This document shows, one piece after another, positions 1 to 7,544 of a stretch of 64,000 nt of DNA (positions are counted from its first letter, which is position 1; every line of letters starts with the position of its first letter). Where the stretch lies: contig LR134136.1 of the NCBI GenBank assembly GCA_900635495.1, forward strand, positions 4,489,774 to 4,553,773. Direction: 5' to 3'. The stretch comes from Atlantibacter hermannii (lineage in GTDB: Bacteria > Pseudomonadota > Gammaproteobacteria > Enterobacterales > Enterobacteriaceae). The notes under the pieces are model-generated. The model had not been told where the DNA came from, did not search any database, and worked only from the letters and a program-made list of their open reading frames with translations. Made by a program: the position numbers and the translations under genes.

Positions 1-873
1 TATTTCCCGGTTCCGCCAGTCGACTCCGCACAGGACATCCGTTCTGTCATGTGTCTGACCATGGAAGAGATGGGCCTGGTGGTAGAAGCTCACCACCACG
101 AAGTGGCTACCGCCGGTCAGAACGAAGTGGCAACCCGCTTCAACACCATGACCAAAAAAGCGGACGAAATTCAGATTTACAAATATGTGGTTCACAACGT
201 CGCGCACCGCTTCGGTAAAACCGCAACCTTCATGCCGAAACCGATGTTTGGTGATAACGGCTCCGGTATGCACTGCCACATGTCCCTGTCTAAGAACGGC
301 ACCAACCTGTTCTCTGGCGACAAATATGCAGGCCTGTCTGAGCAAGCGCTGTACTACATCGGCGGCGTAATCAAACACGCAAAAGCGATTAACGCCCTGT
401 CTAACCCGACCACCAACTCCTACAAGCGTCTGGTCCCGGGTTACGAAGCGCCGGTTATGCTGGCTTACTCTGCCCGTAACCGTTCCGCCTCAATCCGTAT
501 TCCGGTTGTGGCGTCTCCGAAAGCGCGTCGTATCGAAGTGCGCTTCCCGGACCCGGCTGCTAACCCGTACCTGTGCTTTGCCGCGCTGCTGATGGCAGGC
601 CTCGACGGCATTAAGAACAAAATCCATCCGGGCGAAGCCATGGATAAAAACCTGTATGACCTGCCGCCGGAAGAAGCGAAAGAAATTCCGCAGGTTGCAG
701 GCTCTCTGGAAGAAGCACTGAACGAGCTGGATCTGGACCGTGAGTTCCTGACTGCTGGCGGCGTATTCACCGATGAAGCTATCGATGCGTATATCGCCCT
801 GCGCCGTGAAGAAAACGACCGTGTGCGCATGACGCCGCACCCGGTAGAGTTTGAGCTGTACTACAGCGTTTAA
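1..873 (+). CDS. glnA: Glutamine synthetase, C-terminal part (5' truncated by window edge)
   Basis: Makes glutamine from glutamate, ammonia and ATP in the cytoplasm as a dodecamer. The frame is open from base 1, so the start codon lies outside the window; about 290 of the usual 469 residues are present. Visible landmarks are the catalytic-domain stretch EAHHHEVATAGQNE, the GSGMHCHMS ATP/substrate loop, RNRSASIRIP, and NLYDLPPEE, whose tyrosine is the adenylylation site in the E. coli enzyme. It is followed by a hairpin terminator and then by glnL and glnG on the same strand, the standard nitrogen-regulation order. The sigma-54 promoter expected for glnA is upstream of the window and cannot be assessed. 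Identity is certain. Confidence 0.98.
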   Translation, partial: YFPVPPVDSAQDIRSVMCLTMEEMGLVVEAHHHEVATAGQNEVATRFNTMTKKADEIQIYKYVVHNVAHRFGKTATFMPKPMFGDNGSGMHCHMSLSKNGTNLFSGDKYAGLSEQALYYIGGVIKHAKAINALSNPTTNSYKRLVPGYEAPVMLAYSARNRSASIRIPVVASPKARRIEVRFPDPAANPYLCFAALLMAGLDGIKNKIHPGEAMDKNLYDLPPEEAKEIPQVAGSLEEALNELDLDREFLTAGGVFTDEAIDAYIALRREENDRVRMTPHPVEFELYYSV

Positions 874-932
874 TGTAAAAGTTAATACTCAGTGGATTTC
901 GTGACACAGCAAGGCGGTAACTGAGCAAAGCG

Positions 933-960
933 CCGAACGTTTACATCAGTAAGCGTTCGG
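933..960. other. Short inverted repeat in the glnA-glnL spacer
   Basis: CCGAACG at 933-939 pairs with CGTTCGG at 954-960, giving a 7-bp stem with a 14-nt loop. There is no following T tract, so it is not an intrinsic terminator by itself. It may contribute to mRNA stability at the 3' end of glnA, but that is inference. Confidence 0.35.
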
Positions 961-1020
961 ATGCGCGAAGGCCACCTCTGGGCAAGAAAAACGCGAGTAT
1001 TGTCGTTGCCGTGGAATTTT

Positions 1021-1047
1021 AGCCCATCTTCGGATGGGCTTTTTTCT
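1021..1047 (+). terminator. glnA terminator
   Basis: AGCCCATC, a TTCG loop and GATGGGCT form a stable stem directly followed by a T tract. This is a classic intrinsic terminator that partly separates glnA from the weaker glnLG transcription unit. Confidence 0.85.
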
Positions 1048-1090
1048 CCACCAATAAGCTGATTTCAGAGGCTTTTCTTCTCTCTGACGC

Positions 1091-1112
1091 TATACTGCAC
1101 TAAATTGGTGCA
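1091..1112 (+). promoter_or_regulatory. glnL promoter -10 with overlapping NtrC operator
   Basis: TATACT at 1091-1096 is a good -10 element. The 17-bp palindrome TGCACTAAATTGGTGCA at 1096-1112 matches the enterobacterial NtrC site consensus (TGCAC-N7-GTGCA). It covers the start region, so bound NtrC should repress this promoter, as is known for glnLp in E. coli. Confidence 0.85.
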
Positions 1113-1131
1113 ATTTTCCGGAGACTGCTAA

Positions 1132-2181
1132 ATGGCAACAGGCATGCTGCCCGATGCTGGGCAGATCCTTAATTCCTTGATTAACAGCATTTTGCTGGTG
1201 GATGACGATCTGGCGGTGCATTACGCCAATCCTGCCGCCCAGCAATTGCTCGCCCAAAGCTCACGTAAGCTCTACGGTACGCCGTTGCCGGAACTGCTGA
1301 GCTATTTTTCGCTGAACATCGCGCTCATGCAGGAAAGCCTTAACGCGGGCCAGGGATTTACAGATAACGAAGTGACGCTGGTGATTGACGGGCGTTCACA
1401 CATCCTTTCTCTGACTGCCCAGCGGTTGCCGGACATGCTGATCCTGCTTGAAATGGCACCCATGGATAACCAGCGACGCCTGAGCCAGGAACAGTTGCAG
1501 CATGCCCAACAAATTGCCGCGCGCGATTTGGTTCGCGGCCTGGCGCATGAAATTAAAAATCCGCTCGGTGGTTTGCGCGGCGCAGCGCAATTGTTAAGTA
1601 AAGCGCTTCCCGACCCGTCACTGACGGAGTACACCAAAGTCATTATTGAACAGGCCGATCGGCTTCGTAATCTGGTCGACAGGCTGCTGGGCCCGCAACA
1701 GCCAGGGATGCATGTGACGGAGAGCATTCACAAAGTCGCCGAACGTGTCGTCAAGCTGGTGTCGATGGAGTTGCCTGATAACGTCACGCTAATCCGTGAT
1801 TATGACCCCAGCTTGCCGGAGCTGGCCCACGATCCTGACCAGATTGAACAGGTGCTGCTGAATATTGTCCGTAACGCGCTCCAGGCGCTGGGCAGCGAGG
1901 GCGGAGAGATCACGCTGCGCACCCGAACGGCATTTCAGTTGACGCTGCACGGCGTGCGCTACCGGCTGGCAGCCCGCATCGATGTGGAAGATAACGGTCC
2001 GGGGATCCCGGCCCATTTACAGGACACGCTGTTCTATCCCATGGTCAGTGGCCGTGAAGGCGGCACAGGTTTGGGGCTGTCTATCGCCCGCAATCTTATC
2101 GACCAGCATTCGGGAAAAATCGAATTTACCAGTTGGCCGGGTCATACCGCGTTTTCGGTATACCTTCCCATTAAAAAATAG
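1132..2181 (+). CDS. glnL: Nitrogen regulation sensor kinase/phosphatase NtrB (NRII)
   Basis: Cytoplasmic sensor kinase that phosphorylates NtrC when nitrogen is short and, together with PII protein, dephosphorylates it when nitrogen is plentiful. The 349 residues equal the usual length. An N-terminal PAS-like sensor region (about 1-110) contains no membrane segment. The H-box RGLAHEIKNPLGG carries the phosphoacceptor His139. A C-terminal HATPase domain shows N-box NIVRNALQAL and G-boxes DNGPGIP and GGTGLGLSIARN. It lies 56 bases upstream of glnG and behind an NtrC-repressed promoter. The start codon follows CCGGAGA, an adequate ribosome site. Intact. Confidence 0.98.
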   Translation: MATGMLPDAGQILNSLINSILLVDDDLAVHYANPAAQQLLAQSSRKLYGTPLPELLSYFSLNIALMQESLNAGQGFTDNEVTLVIDGRSHILSLTAQRLPDMLILLEMAPMDNQRRLSQEQLQHAQQIAARDLVRGLAHEIKNPLGGLRGAAQLLSKALPDPSLTEYTKVIIEQADRLRNLVDRLLGPQQPGMHVTESIHKVAERVVKLVSMELPDNVTLIRDYDPSLPELAHDPDQIEQVLLNIVRNALQALGSEGGEITLRTRTAFQLTLHGVRYRLAARIDVEDNGPGIPAHLQDTLFYPMVSGREGGTGLGLSIARNLIDQHSGKIEFTSWPGHTAFSVYLPIKK

Positions 2182-2237
2182 ATGCCGACGCGTTCCGGTT
2201 GGCTGGCCAGAACGCTAACGCGTATATCGAGGTGTTT

Positions 2238-3647
2238 ATGCAACGAGGGATAGTCTGGATCGTTGATGACGATAGCTCCATCCGCTGGGTGTTGGAGCGC
2301 GCGCTCACCGGCGCCGGATTACACTGCACCACATTTGAAAGCGGGAACGAGGTGCTCGACGCGTTGACCACCAAAACGCCCGACGTGCTGTTATCGGATA
2401 TCCGGATGCCTGGCATGGACGGGCTGGCGTTGCTTAAGCAAATTAAACAGCGTCATCCGATGCTCCCGGTCATCATTATGACCGCCCACTCCGATCTGGA
2501 TGCCGCCGTAAGCGCCTATCAGCAGGGTGCGTTCGATTATCTGCCCAAACCGTTTGATATCGACGAAGCAGTGGCGCTGGTTGAACGCGCAATCAGTCAT
2601 TATCAGGAGCAGCAGCAACCGCGTAACGCGCCGGTTAGCGGGCCAACCACGGACATTATCGGCGAAGCCCCGGCGATGCAGGATGTGTTCCGGATCATTG
2701 GTCGTCTGTCGCGTTCATCGATCAGCGTACTGATTAACGGCGAGTCGGGGACCGGTAAAGAGCTGGTGGCCCACGCGCTGCATCGTCACAGCCCGCGCGC
2801 CAAATCGCCATTTATCGCGCTGAATATGGCGGCGATCCCCAAAGATTTGATTGAGTCCGAACTGTTTGGACATGAAAAAGGCGCGTTTACCGGCGCCAAT
2901 CAAATTCGTCAGGGCCGTTTTGAGCAGGCCGACGGCGGCACGTTGTTCCTGGATGAAATCGGCGATATGCCGCTGGATGTACAGACACGTTTACTGCGCG
3001 TACTGGCAGACGGGCAATTTTACCGCGTCGGCGGTTATGCGCCGGTCAAAGTCGATGTCCGCATTATTGCCGCGACGCACCAGAACCTTGAATTGCGTGT
3101 TCAGGAAGGCAAGTTCCGTGAGGATTTGTTCCACCGCCTGAACGTTATCCGTGTGCATTTACCGCCGCTGCGCGAACGCCGGGAAGATATCCCGCGTCTG
3201 GCGCGCCATTTCCTTCAGGTCGCAGCGCGTGAGCTTGGCGTCGAAGCCAAGCTGTTGCATCCGGAAACCGAGGCGGCGCTGACGCGTCTTGCCTGGCCTG
3301 GTAACGTGCGGCAACTGGAAAATACCTGCCGCTGGCTGACGGTGATGGCAGCGGGTCAGGAAGTGCTTATCCAGGATTTACCCGGCGAGCTGTTTGAAAC
3401 GTCCGTACCTGATACGCCTGGCCAGGCGCTCCCGGACAGCTGGGCGACGCTGCTGGCGCAGTGGGCAGATCGTGCGCTGCGTTCCGGTCATCAAAATTTG
3501 CTTTCGGAAGCGCAGCCCGAAATGGAGCGCACCTTGCTGACCACGGCTTTACGCCATACACAAGGTCATAAACAGGAAGCGGCACGACTGCTTGGCTGGG
3601 GCCGCAACACCCTGACGCGTAAGCTAAAAGAACTGGGAATGGAGTGA
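2238..3647 (+). CDS. glnG: Nitrogen regulation response regulator NtrC (NRI)
   Basis: Sigma-54-dependent activator of nitrogen-assimilation genes. The chosen start gives 469 residues, the family length, and begins MQRGIVWIVDDD; an in-frame upstream extension to 2199 is not conserved. The receiver domain carries the phosphoacceptor Asp54 in LLSDIRMPGMDG. The AAA+ domain shows Walker A GESGTGKE, the sigma-54-contacting GAFTGA loop and LFLDEIGDMP as Walker B. A Fis-type helix-turn-helix (QEAARLLGWGRNTLTRKLKELG) ends the protein. It forms a two-component pair with glnL just upstream, and its own operator is at 1096-1112. Confidence 0.98.
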   Translation: MQRGIVWIVDDDSSIRWVLERALTGAGLHCTTFESGNEVLDALTTKTPDVLLSDIRMPGMDGLALLKQIKQRHPMLPVIIMTAHSDLDAAVSAYQQGAFDYLPKPFDIDEAVALVERAISHYQEQQQPRNAPVSGPTTDIIGEAPAMQDVFRIIGRLSRSSISVLINGESGTGKELVAHALHRHSPRAKSPFIALNMAAIPKDLIESELFGHEKGAFTGANQIRQGRFEQADGGTLFLDEIGDMPLDVQTRLLRVLADGQFYRVGGYAPVKVDVRIIAATHQNLELRVQEGKFREDLFHRLNVIRVHLPPLRERREDIPRLARHFLQVAARELGVEAKLLHPETEAALTRLAWPGNVRQLENTCRWLTVMAAGQEVLIQDLPGELFETSVPDTPGQALPDSWATLLAQWADRALRSGHQNLLSEAQPEMERTLLTTALRHTQGHKQEAARLLGWGRNTLTRKLKELGME

Positions 3648-3758
3648 CGTCGCACCGTTGTGTAAAAAGGGAGCATTTAGCGCAAATTGCTGCAATTTTG
3701 TACTTTACTGCATTAACAACTTCAGTATGATCGTGCGCGTTCACGCGAGGGGAAAATC

Positions 3759-3881
3759 ATGCTGGAATCAATTATTCATTTTGTGTCGAGCAGTGCAGAA
3801 GTCGGCGCAGCGGCAAGCCAGACGCCGCACACCGCCGTCGCGGCTGTACTCTGTGCGGCACTGCTTGGGCTGTTTAGCTGA
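3759..3881 (+). CDS. yshB: Small membrane protein YshB
   Basis: A 40-residue protein beginning MLESIIHFVSSSAE and ending in a hydrophobic segment, TAVAAVLCAALLGLFS. E. coli YshB, as I recall it, is 36 residues with the same start and the same C-terminal membrane helix; the extra residues here are in the middle. The start follows GAGGGGAAAATC, a good ribosome site. The position between glnG and hemN is the same as in E. coli. The function is not established; membrane location is inferred from the single hydrophobic helix. Confidence 0.85.
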   Translation: MLESIIHFVSSSAEVGAAASQTPHTAVAAVLCAALLGLFS

Positions 3882-3884
3882 GGC

Positions 3885-3916
3885 AAGCCCCTCTCCTTAA
3901 CCGGTGAGGGGTTTGT
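3885..3916. terminator. Bidirectional terminator between yshB and hemN
   Basis: CCCCTC and GAGGGG pair around an approximately 12-nt loop and are followed by GTTTGTTTT on the plus strand. It lies between two convergent genes, so it probably ends both transcripts. Confidence 0.6.
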
Positions 3917-3917
3917 T

Positions 3918-5292
3918 TTAGATAACGCGTGAAAATTGCTGCATCCGCGCTTTCTGGCGCAGATAAACGTCAAAACACATGCAGATATTGCGGATCAGCA
4001 ACCGTCCTTTCGGCGTGACCTGAATGCCGTTATCGTCGATATCCACCAGCCCGTCTTTTGCCAGCGGCGCTAACAGCGCTAAATCTTCCGCGAAATAGTC
4101 CCTGAAGTTCAGATGCCATTGCTGCTCAACCGCTGAAAAATCGAGGCGGAAGTTACAGATCAGCGCTTTGATAACATCACGGCGGATACAGTCATCGCGG
4201 GTTAACGCCAAACCGCGCCACAGCGCATCTCCGCGCTCATCCACATACTGGTAATACTGTTTCAGCTCTTTGAAGTTTTGCGCGTAGCTGTCGCCAATCA
4301 TGCTGATTGCCGACACGCCAAGGCCGAGCAGATCGGTGTCGCCCTGGGTGGTGTATCCCTGGAAATTACGATGCAGAACGCCTTCCGCGCTGGGCAACCG
4401 CCAGTTCATCATCCGGCCGGGCGAAATGGTCCATGCCGATAAACTGATAGCCGCTTTGCATCAGCGATCCGATGGTTTGCTGCAGAATATCCAGTTTCTG
4501 TTGCGCGGTCGGCAAATCAGCCTCTTTGATTTTGCGCTGGGCGGCAAACAGCGTCGGCAAATGCGCGTAGTTGAATACGCTCAGGCGATCCGGGTTCAGT
4601 TCCGCCACACGTTGCAGCGTATAAGCGAAGCTTTCGGGCGTCTGTTTCGGCAGGCCGTATATCAGGTCGATATTGGTGGAAATAAAGCCGATCTCGCGCG
4701 CATGGTTTAGCAGGGCGAAGATAAAATCTTCATCCTGCTCGCGGTTCACCAGGCGCTGTACCTCTTTATTAAAGTCCTGAACGCCCATGCTCAGACGGTT
4801 GAAGCCTTCGCTGCGCAGATGATCAAGCACATCCAGCTCAATTTCTCGCGGATCAACTTCAATGGATATTTCCATCTTTTCGCTGAAATTGAATGCGCCA
4901 CGCAATACATTCATTAACCGGCTAATCTGCGCTTTGTTCAGGTAGGTCGGGGTTCCGCCGCCCCAGTGCAGCTGCTTAACGGTGCGGCCCGCGAACAAAG
5001 GCGCACGATGAAGGATTTCCTGTTCCAGCGCATCCAGATACTGATCGGCTTTATGCTGTTGGCGCGTGACGATTTTATTGCAGCCGCAGAAGTAGCAGAG
5101 TTTATGGCAGAACGGGATATGGACGTACAGCGAAAGAGGACGCTCGGGATAGCGCGCCACCGCCTGGCGAAATTCTGTTTCGCCAAACTGGTCTGAAAAC
5201 TCAAGCGCGGTGGGATAAGAGGTATAACGCGGCCCGGAATAGTTATATTTCTGGATAAGGGCCAGATCCCAGTCGATCAACTGCACGGACAT
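3918..5292 (-). CDS. hemN: Oxygen-independent coproporphyrinogen III dehydrogenase (frameshifted in this sequence)
   Basis: Radical-SAM enzyme of anaerobic haem synthesis, converting coproporphyrinogen III to protoporphyrinogen IX. The N-terminal part contains the iron-sulfur motif CHKLCYFCGC and HWGGGTPTYL; the C-terminal part ends LRQKARMQQFSRVI as in E. coli. The reading frame breaks near 4385: after DDELAVAQR the frame continues as nonsense, while EGVLHRNFQGY continues in the next frame. One extra C/G base in the TTCCGCG stretch explains it; removing it gives a continuous protein of about 457 residues. I treat this as a probable sequencing error. The ATG at 5292 is preferred over an upstream GTG at 5298 because AAGGAG sits just before it and the start matches E. 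coli. Confidence 0.95.
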
Positions 5293-5294
5293 GC

Positions 5295-5468
5295 TCACTC
5301 CTTCCGATGATGCTTTTGGCGGGTACGCTGAACGGACCCACCAGCACCACGGGCGATGAGCCGGTTGCGCAACCGCCTTTGACGGCGCGACAACCGCTGT
5401 AGTTTAACGAATAACCACACCAGATAACATACTATAGGCAGGACAACGATCAGGACGGGCAGGCCCAT
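5295..5468 (-). CDS. Putative small single-span membrane protein between yihI and hemN
   Basis: An unrecognised 57-residue ORF. It opens with a strongly hydrophobic segment, MGLPVLIVVLPIVCYLVWLF, followed by a very basic tail (KLQRLSRRQRRLRNRL), the pattern of a small inner-membrane protein with its C-terminus in the cytoplasm. It starts 10 bases after the yihI stop codon, and its stop overlaps the hemN ribosome site (GAGTGAGCATG), so the three genes look translationally coupled. I do not know a named family for it. Chance is possible at this length, but the exact fit between two genes and the membrane-plus-basic-tail composition support a real gene. Confidence 0.5.
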   Translation of the reverse strand: MGLPVLIVVLPIVCYLVWLFVKLQRLSRRQRRLRNRLIARGAGGSVQRTRQKHHRKE

Positions 5469-5478
5469 AGCGTCTCGA

Positions 5479-5985
5479 TTAGTTGCCGCCCTTGAGCAGA
5501 CGCATTAAATCATCGCCGCGATTTTCTTCTTCTTCGTCCTCTTCATCATCCCAGGAGAGGCCGAGCTGCTGCATCAACTCGTCAATACGATCCAGTTTCG
5601 CGTCGACCCATTCCTGATCGGCTTTGCTTAAGGTCTCACCCTCTTCGAGACGCTCCAGTAATCCATCCAGACGCTCGTCATTTTCCAGCATATCCAGTTC
5701 TGCCTGCGGTGAAAGCATAGGTTTCTTCTCACTTTTCGGTTTCTGCTGCCGGGTTACAGGCGCTTCTGTCACGCCCAATGGAATGGGGGTTTTACTGCCG
5801 ATACGCGGATCTTTTTGCTGCCCGCTGCGCGCATTTTTTGCGTCAGCGGCACCGCCGGATGCACGGCTGCCGGGTGCGTGGCCGCTGTGTTTTTTCTGGC
5901 GCTTACGTTCGCGCCCTTCCTGGTTAAGCTCTTCACGCGTTTTACGGCGCGCTTTCGCAGGGCGTTTCGAGGTTGGTTGCTTCAT
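5479..5985 (-). CDS. yihI: Der GTPase-activating protein YihI
   Basis: YihI stimulates the GTPase activity of Der, a ribosome-assembly GTPase, and so modulates 50S subunit maturation. The 168-residue protein is highly charged: a basic N-terminus (KRPAKARRKTREELNQEGRERKRQKK), the conserved KDPRIGSKTPIPLGV block, then a helical acidic C-terminal half (MLSPQAELDMLENDERLDGLLERLEEGE and a DEEDEEEE run). This architecture and the adjacent hemN and CsrC genes match E. coli. The length is normal and there are no frame problems. Confidence 0.95.
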   Translation of the reverse strand: MKQPTSKRPAKARRKTREELNQEGRERKRQKKHSGHAPGSRASGGAADAKNARSGQQKDPRIGSKTPIPLGVTEAPVTRQQKPKSEKKPMLSPQAELDMLENDERLDGLLERLEEGETLSKADQEWVDAKLDRIDELMQQLGLSWDDEEDEEEENRGDDLMRLLKGGN

Positions 5986-6134
5986 ATCAGGGTCGTCTTA
6001 AGCCGTTTTACAAAAGTATAAGCATCATACTTCAAGCTGCCTCTCTGATAGCGGGTAATTCAACGATATGTGAGAGACAATTTATTTATGATGGCGGGGA
6101 TTGCGGCGGAATCTATCAGAAAGGCAGAAAAGAA

Positions 6135-6338
6135 AAAAGGCGACAGTTTTGCTGTCGCCTTTTTTCTTAACTCTGACAATCTTCCGTGCTTGCTCCCGAC
6201 CACCCTGTCTTTCCTTTAGCAAACAACGCTCCGTGTGTGTCCCTGTCCTTTAGCGTCTGTTGACGCGGGCTCTCCAGCCGGATCCTGTTTTCGTCAGCCT
6301 GACGTTCCTTAACCCTGTTCCTGAGCGTCTTGCTCGCG
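6135..6338 (-). ncRNA. csrC: CsrC small RNA (CsrA-sequestering)
   Basis: CsrC binds many copies of CsrA through GGA motifs and so relieves CsrA control of carbon metabolism, motility and biofilm. On the minus strand, this stretch is packed with GGA/AGGA motifs (for example CAGGAACAGGG, TAAGGAACG, AAAGGACAGGGAC, AAAGGAAAGAC). It ends in the hairpin AAAGGCGACAG-CAAAA-CTGTCGCCTTTTTT at 6135-6165, nearly the same terminator as E. coli csrC. The position between yihI and engB and the strand also match. The 5' end is placed from the promoter at 6345-6372. The body is diverged and slightly shorter than the roughly 245 nt of E. coli; the protein-coding frame across it is a shadow. Confidence 0.88.
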
Positions 6339-6344
6339 ATGCCT

Positions 6345-6372
6345 ACTTTACCGTTTTGAAATAACGACACAA
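6345..6372 (-). promoter_or_regulatory. Predicted csrC promoter
   Basis: On the minus strand, TTGTGT (6367-6372) and TAAAGT (6345-6350) are separated by 16 bases, and transcription would start near 6338, where similarity to E. coli CsrC begins. UvrY control is expected from E. coli, but I could not identify its site. Confidence 0.55.
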
Positions 6373-6540
6373 GCCACCGGTGCGCAGATCTACTATTTTT
6401 AAGAGTGGTCCTGGAGAATATCCACATGATTTATAAATGTTTATAAGAAGTATAGTTTGAACGCTTCCCCAGAACGCTTAGGCCTCAAACAGCCAATCTC
6501 TTACACTGCCTCGGGAAAATCACGTAAGCGGAGATTTAAC

Positions 6541-6572
6541 AGCCCCGTCTTTGGCGGGGCTTCAGGTATAAT
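6541..6572 (+). promoter_or_regulatory. engB upstream hairpin and -10 element
   Basis: AGCCCCG (6541-6547) pairs with CGGGGCT (6555-6561) and is followed after five bases by TATAAT at 6567-6572, a perfect -10 box about 33 bases before the engB start. No clear -35 box is seen at the right distance. The hairpin could end a leftward or rightward transcript, but it lacks a T tract. Confidence 0.4.
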
Positions 6573-6604
6573 CCCTTCATCGCTTGTCCTGATGGAGACG
6601 ACCT

Positions 6605-7240
6605 TTGACTAACTGGAACTATCAACAGACGCATTTTGTCACCAGTGCGCCTGACATTCGCCACTTGCCTTCCGATACCGGCATTGAAGTGGCTTTCGCG
6701 GGCCGCTCGAACGCAGGTAAATCAAGTGCGCTGAACACATTAACCAACCAAAAAAGCCTGGCGAGAACCAGTAAAACCCCTGGCCGTACGCAGCTCATTA
6801 ACCTGTTTCAGGTAGCTGAGGGAAGACGTCTGGTCGACCTTCCTGGCTACGGCTATGCCGAAGTTCCGGAAGAGATGAAGCTGAAATGGCAGCGCGCGCT
6901 GGCCGAATATTTACATGCTCGTCAGTGCCTGCAAGGCCTGGTCGTGTTGATGGATATCCGTCATCCGCTTAAGGATCTCGATCAGCAGATGATTCACTGG
7001 GCCGTTGAAAGCCAAATCCCGGTGCTGGTTCTGCTCACCAAGGCTGATAAGTTAGCCAGCGGCGCACGCAAAGCGCAGCTTAATATGGTGCGTGAAGCCG
7101 TACTCGCCTTTAACGGCGACGTCCAGGTAGAAGCATTTTCATCGCTGAAGAAGATTGGTGTGGATAAGCTGCGTCAAAAGCTGGATAGCTGGTTTAGCGA
7201 TCTGACGCCGGTCACCGAAGAGATGTTGGGCGGAGAATAA
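6605..7240 (+). CDS. engB: Ribosome biogenesis GTPase EngB (YihA/YsxC)
   Basis: Essential GTPase of the TrmE-Era-EngA class needed for late 50S subunit assembly. The 211-residue protein shows G1 GRSNAGKS (residues 33-40), G2 within the TSKTPGRT stretch, G3 DLPGYG and G4 TKAD. The start is a TTG codon at 6605, fitting the conserved N-terminus TNWNYQQTHFVTSAPDIRHLP; E. coli uses the same type of start. It is transcribed divergently from CsrC and followed by the convergent Spot 42 gene. Intact. Confidence 0.96.
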   Translation: MTNWNYQQTHFVTSAPDIRHLPSDTGIEVAFAGRSNAGKSSALNTLTNQKSLARTSKTPGRTQLINLFQVAEGRRLVDLPGYGYAEVPEEMKLKWQRALAEYLHARQCLQGLVVLMDIRHPLKDLDQQMIHWAVESQIPVLVLLTKADKLASGARKAQLNMVREAVLAFNGDVQVEAFSSLKKIGVDKLRQKLDSWFSDLTPVTEEMLGGE

Positions 7241-7289
7241 TCAGCCGTACGGGGTCAACCCGTGCGCCTGGAAACTTTTCTTTGGGCAA

Positions 7290-7398
7290 TAAAAAACGCC
7301 CCAGTCATTAGATGACTGGGGCGGCTAAATATTCAGCCAAATCCGATTACGTGAAGTAAAAGGTCTGAAAGATAGAACATCTTACCTCTGTACCCTAC
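7290..7398 (-). ncRNA. spf: Spot 42 small RNA
   Basis: Hfq-dependent sRNA that mediates cAMP-CRP-linked catabolite repression by pairing with mRNAs such as galK. The minus strand begins GTAGGGTACAGAGGTAAGAT and runs to the terminator CGCCCCAGTCAT-CTAATGACTGGGGCG with a following T6. The sequence is almost identical to E. coli spf over all 109 nt. It lies between engB and polA and reads away from polA, as in E. coli. A likely promoter is TTGTAG/TAGAGT with 16-base spacing just upstream (about 7406-7433). Confidence 0.96.
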
Positions 7399-7426
7399 GC
7401 GTTTAACTCTACTACCTTTTTTGTAC

Positions 7427-7537
7427 GCTACAAAGTATTTTTGTAATTTTTTTTCAATCTTTACATTCTGAATTCAAAGCACCATCACAAAAACCGATAA
7501 CTTATGTTGCTTAATTACAAAAAAATAACTTTGTAGC
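7427..7537. repeat. AT-rich inverted repeat between spf and polA
   Basis: GCTACAAAGTATTTTTGTAATT at 7427-7448 is repeated inverted as AATTACAAAAAAATAACTTTGTAGC ending at 7537, with two small length differences. The left arm contains the likely -35 region of spf; the right arm is directly downstream of the polA stop codon and, read on the minus strand, resembles a weak U-rich polA terminator. The role is unknown. Confidence 0.55.
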
Positions 7538-7544
7538 GATTTTG

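Noticed and set aside
4366..4412. Programmed frameshifting as an explanation for hemN, rbsA, kup, atpA and yidC
   Set aside because: The sites lack slippery heptamers with downstream structures, differ from gene to gene, and are absent from the known mechanisms of these genes; sequencing error is simpler.
6167..6427. 86-codon minus-strand ORF between yihI and engB
   Set aside because: It coincides with the GGA-rich CsrC RNA and its promoter; the RNA explains the sequence.
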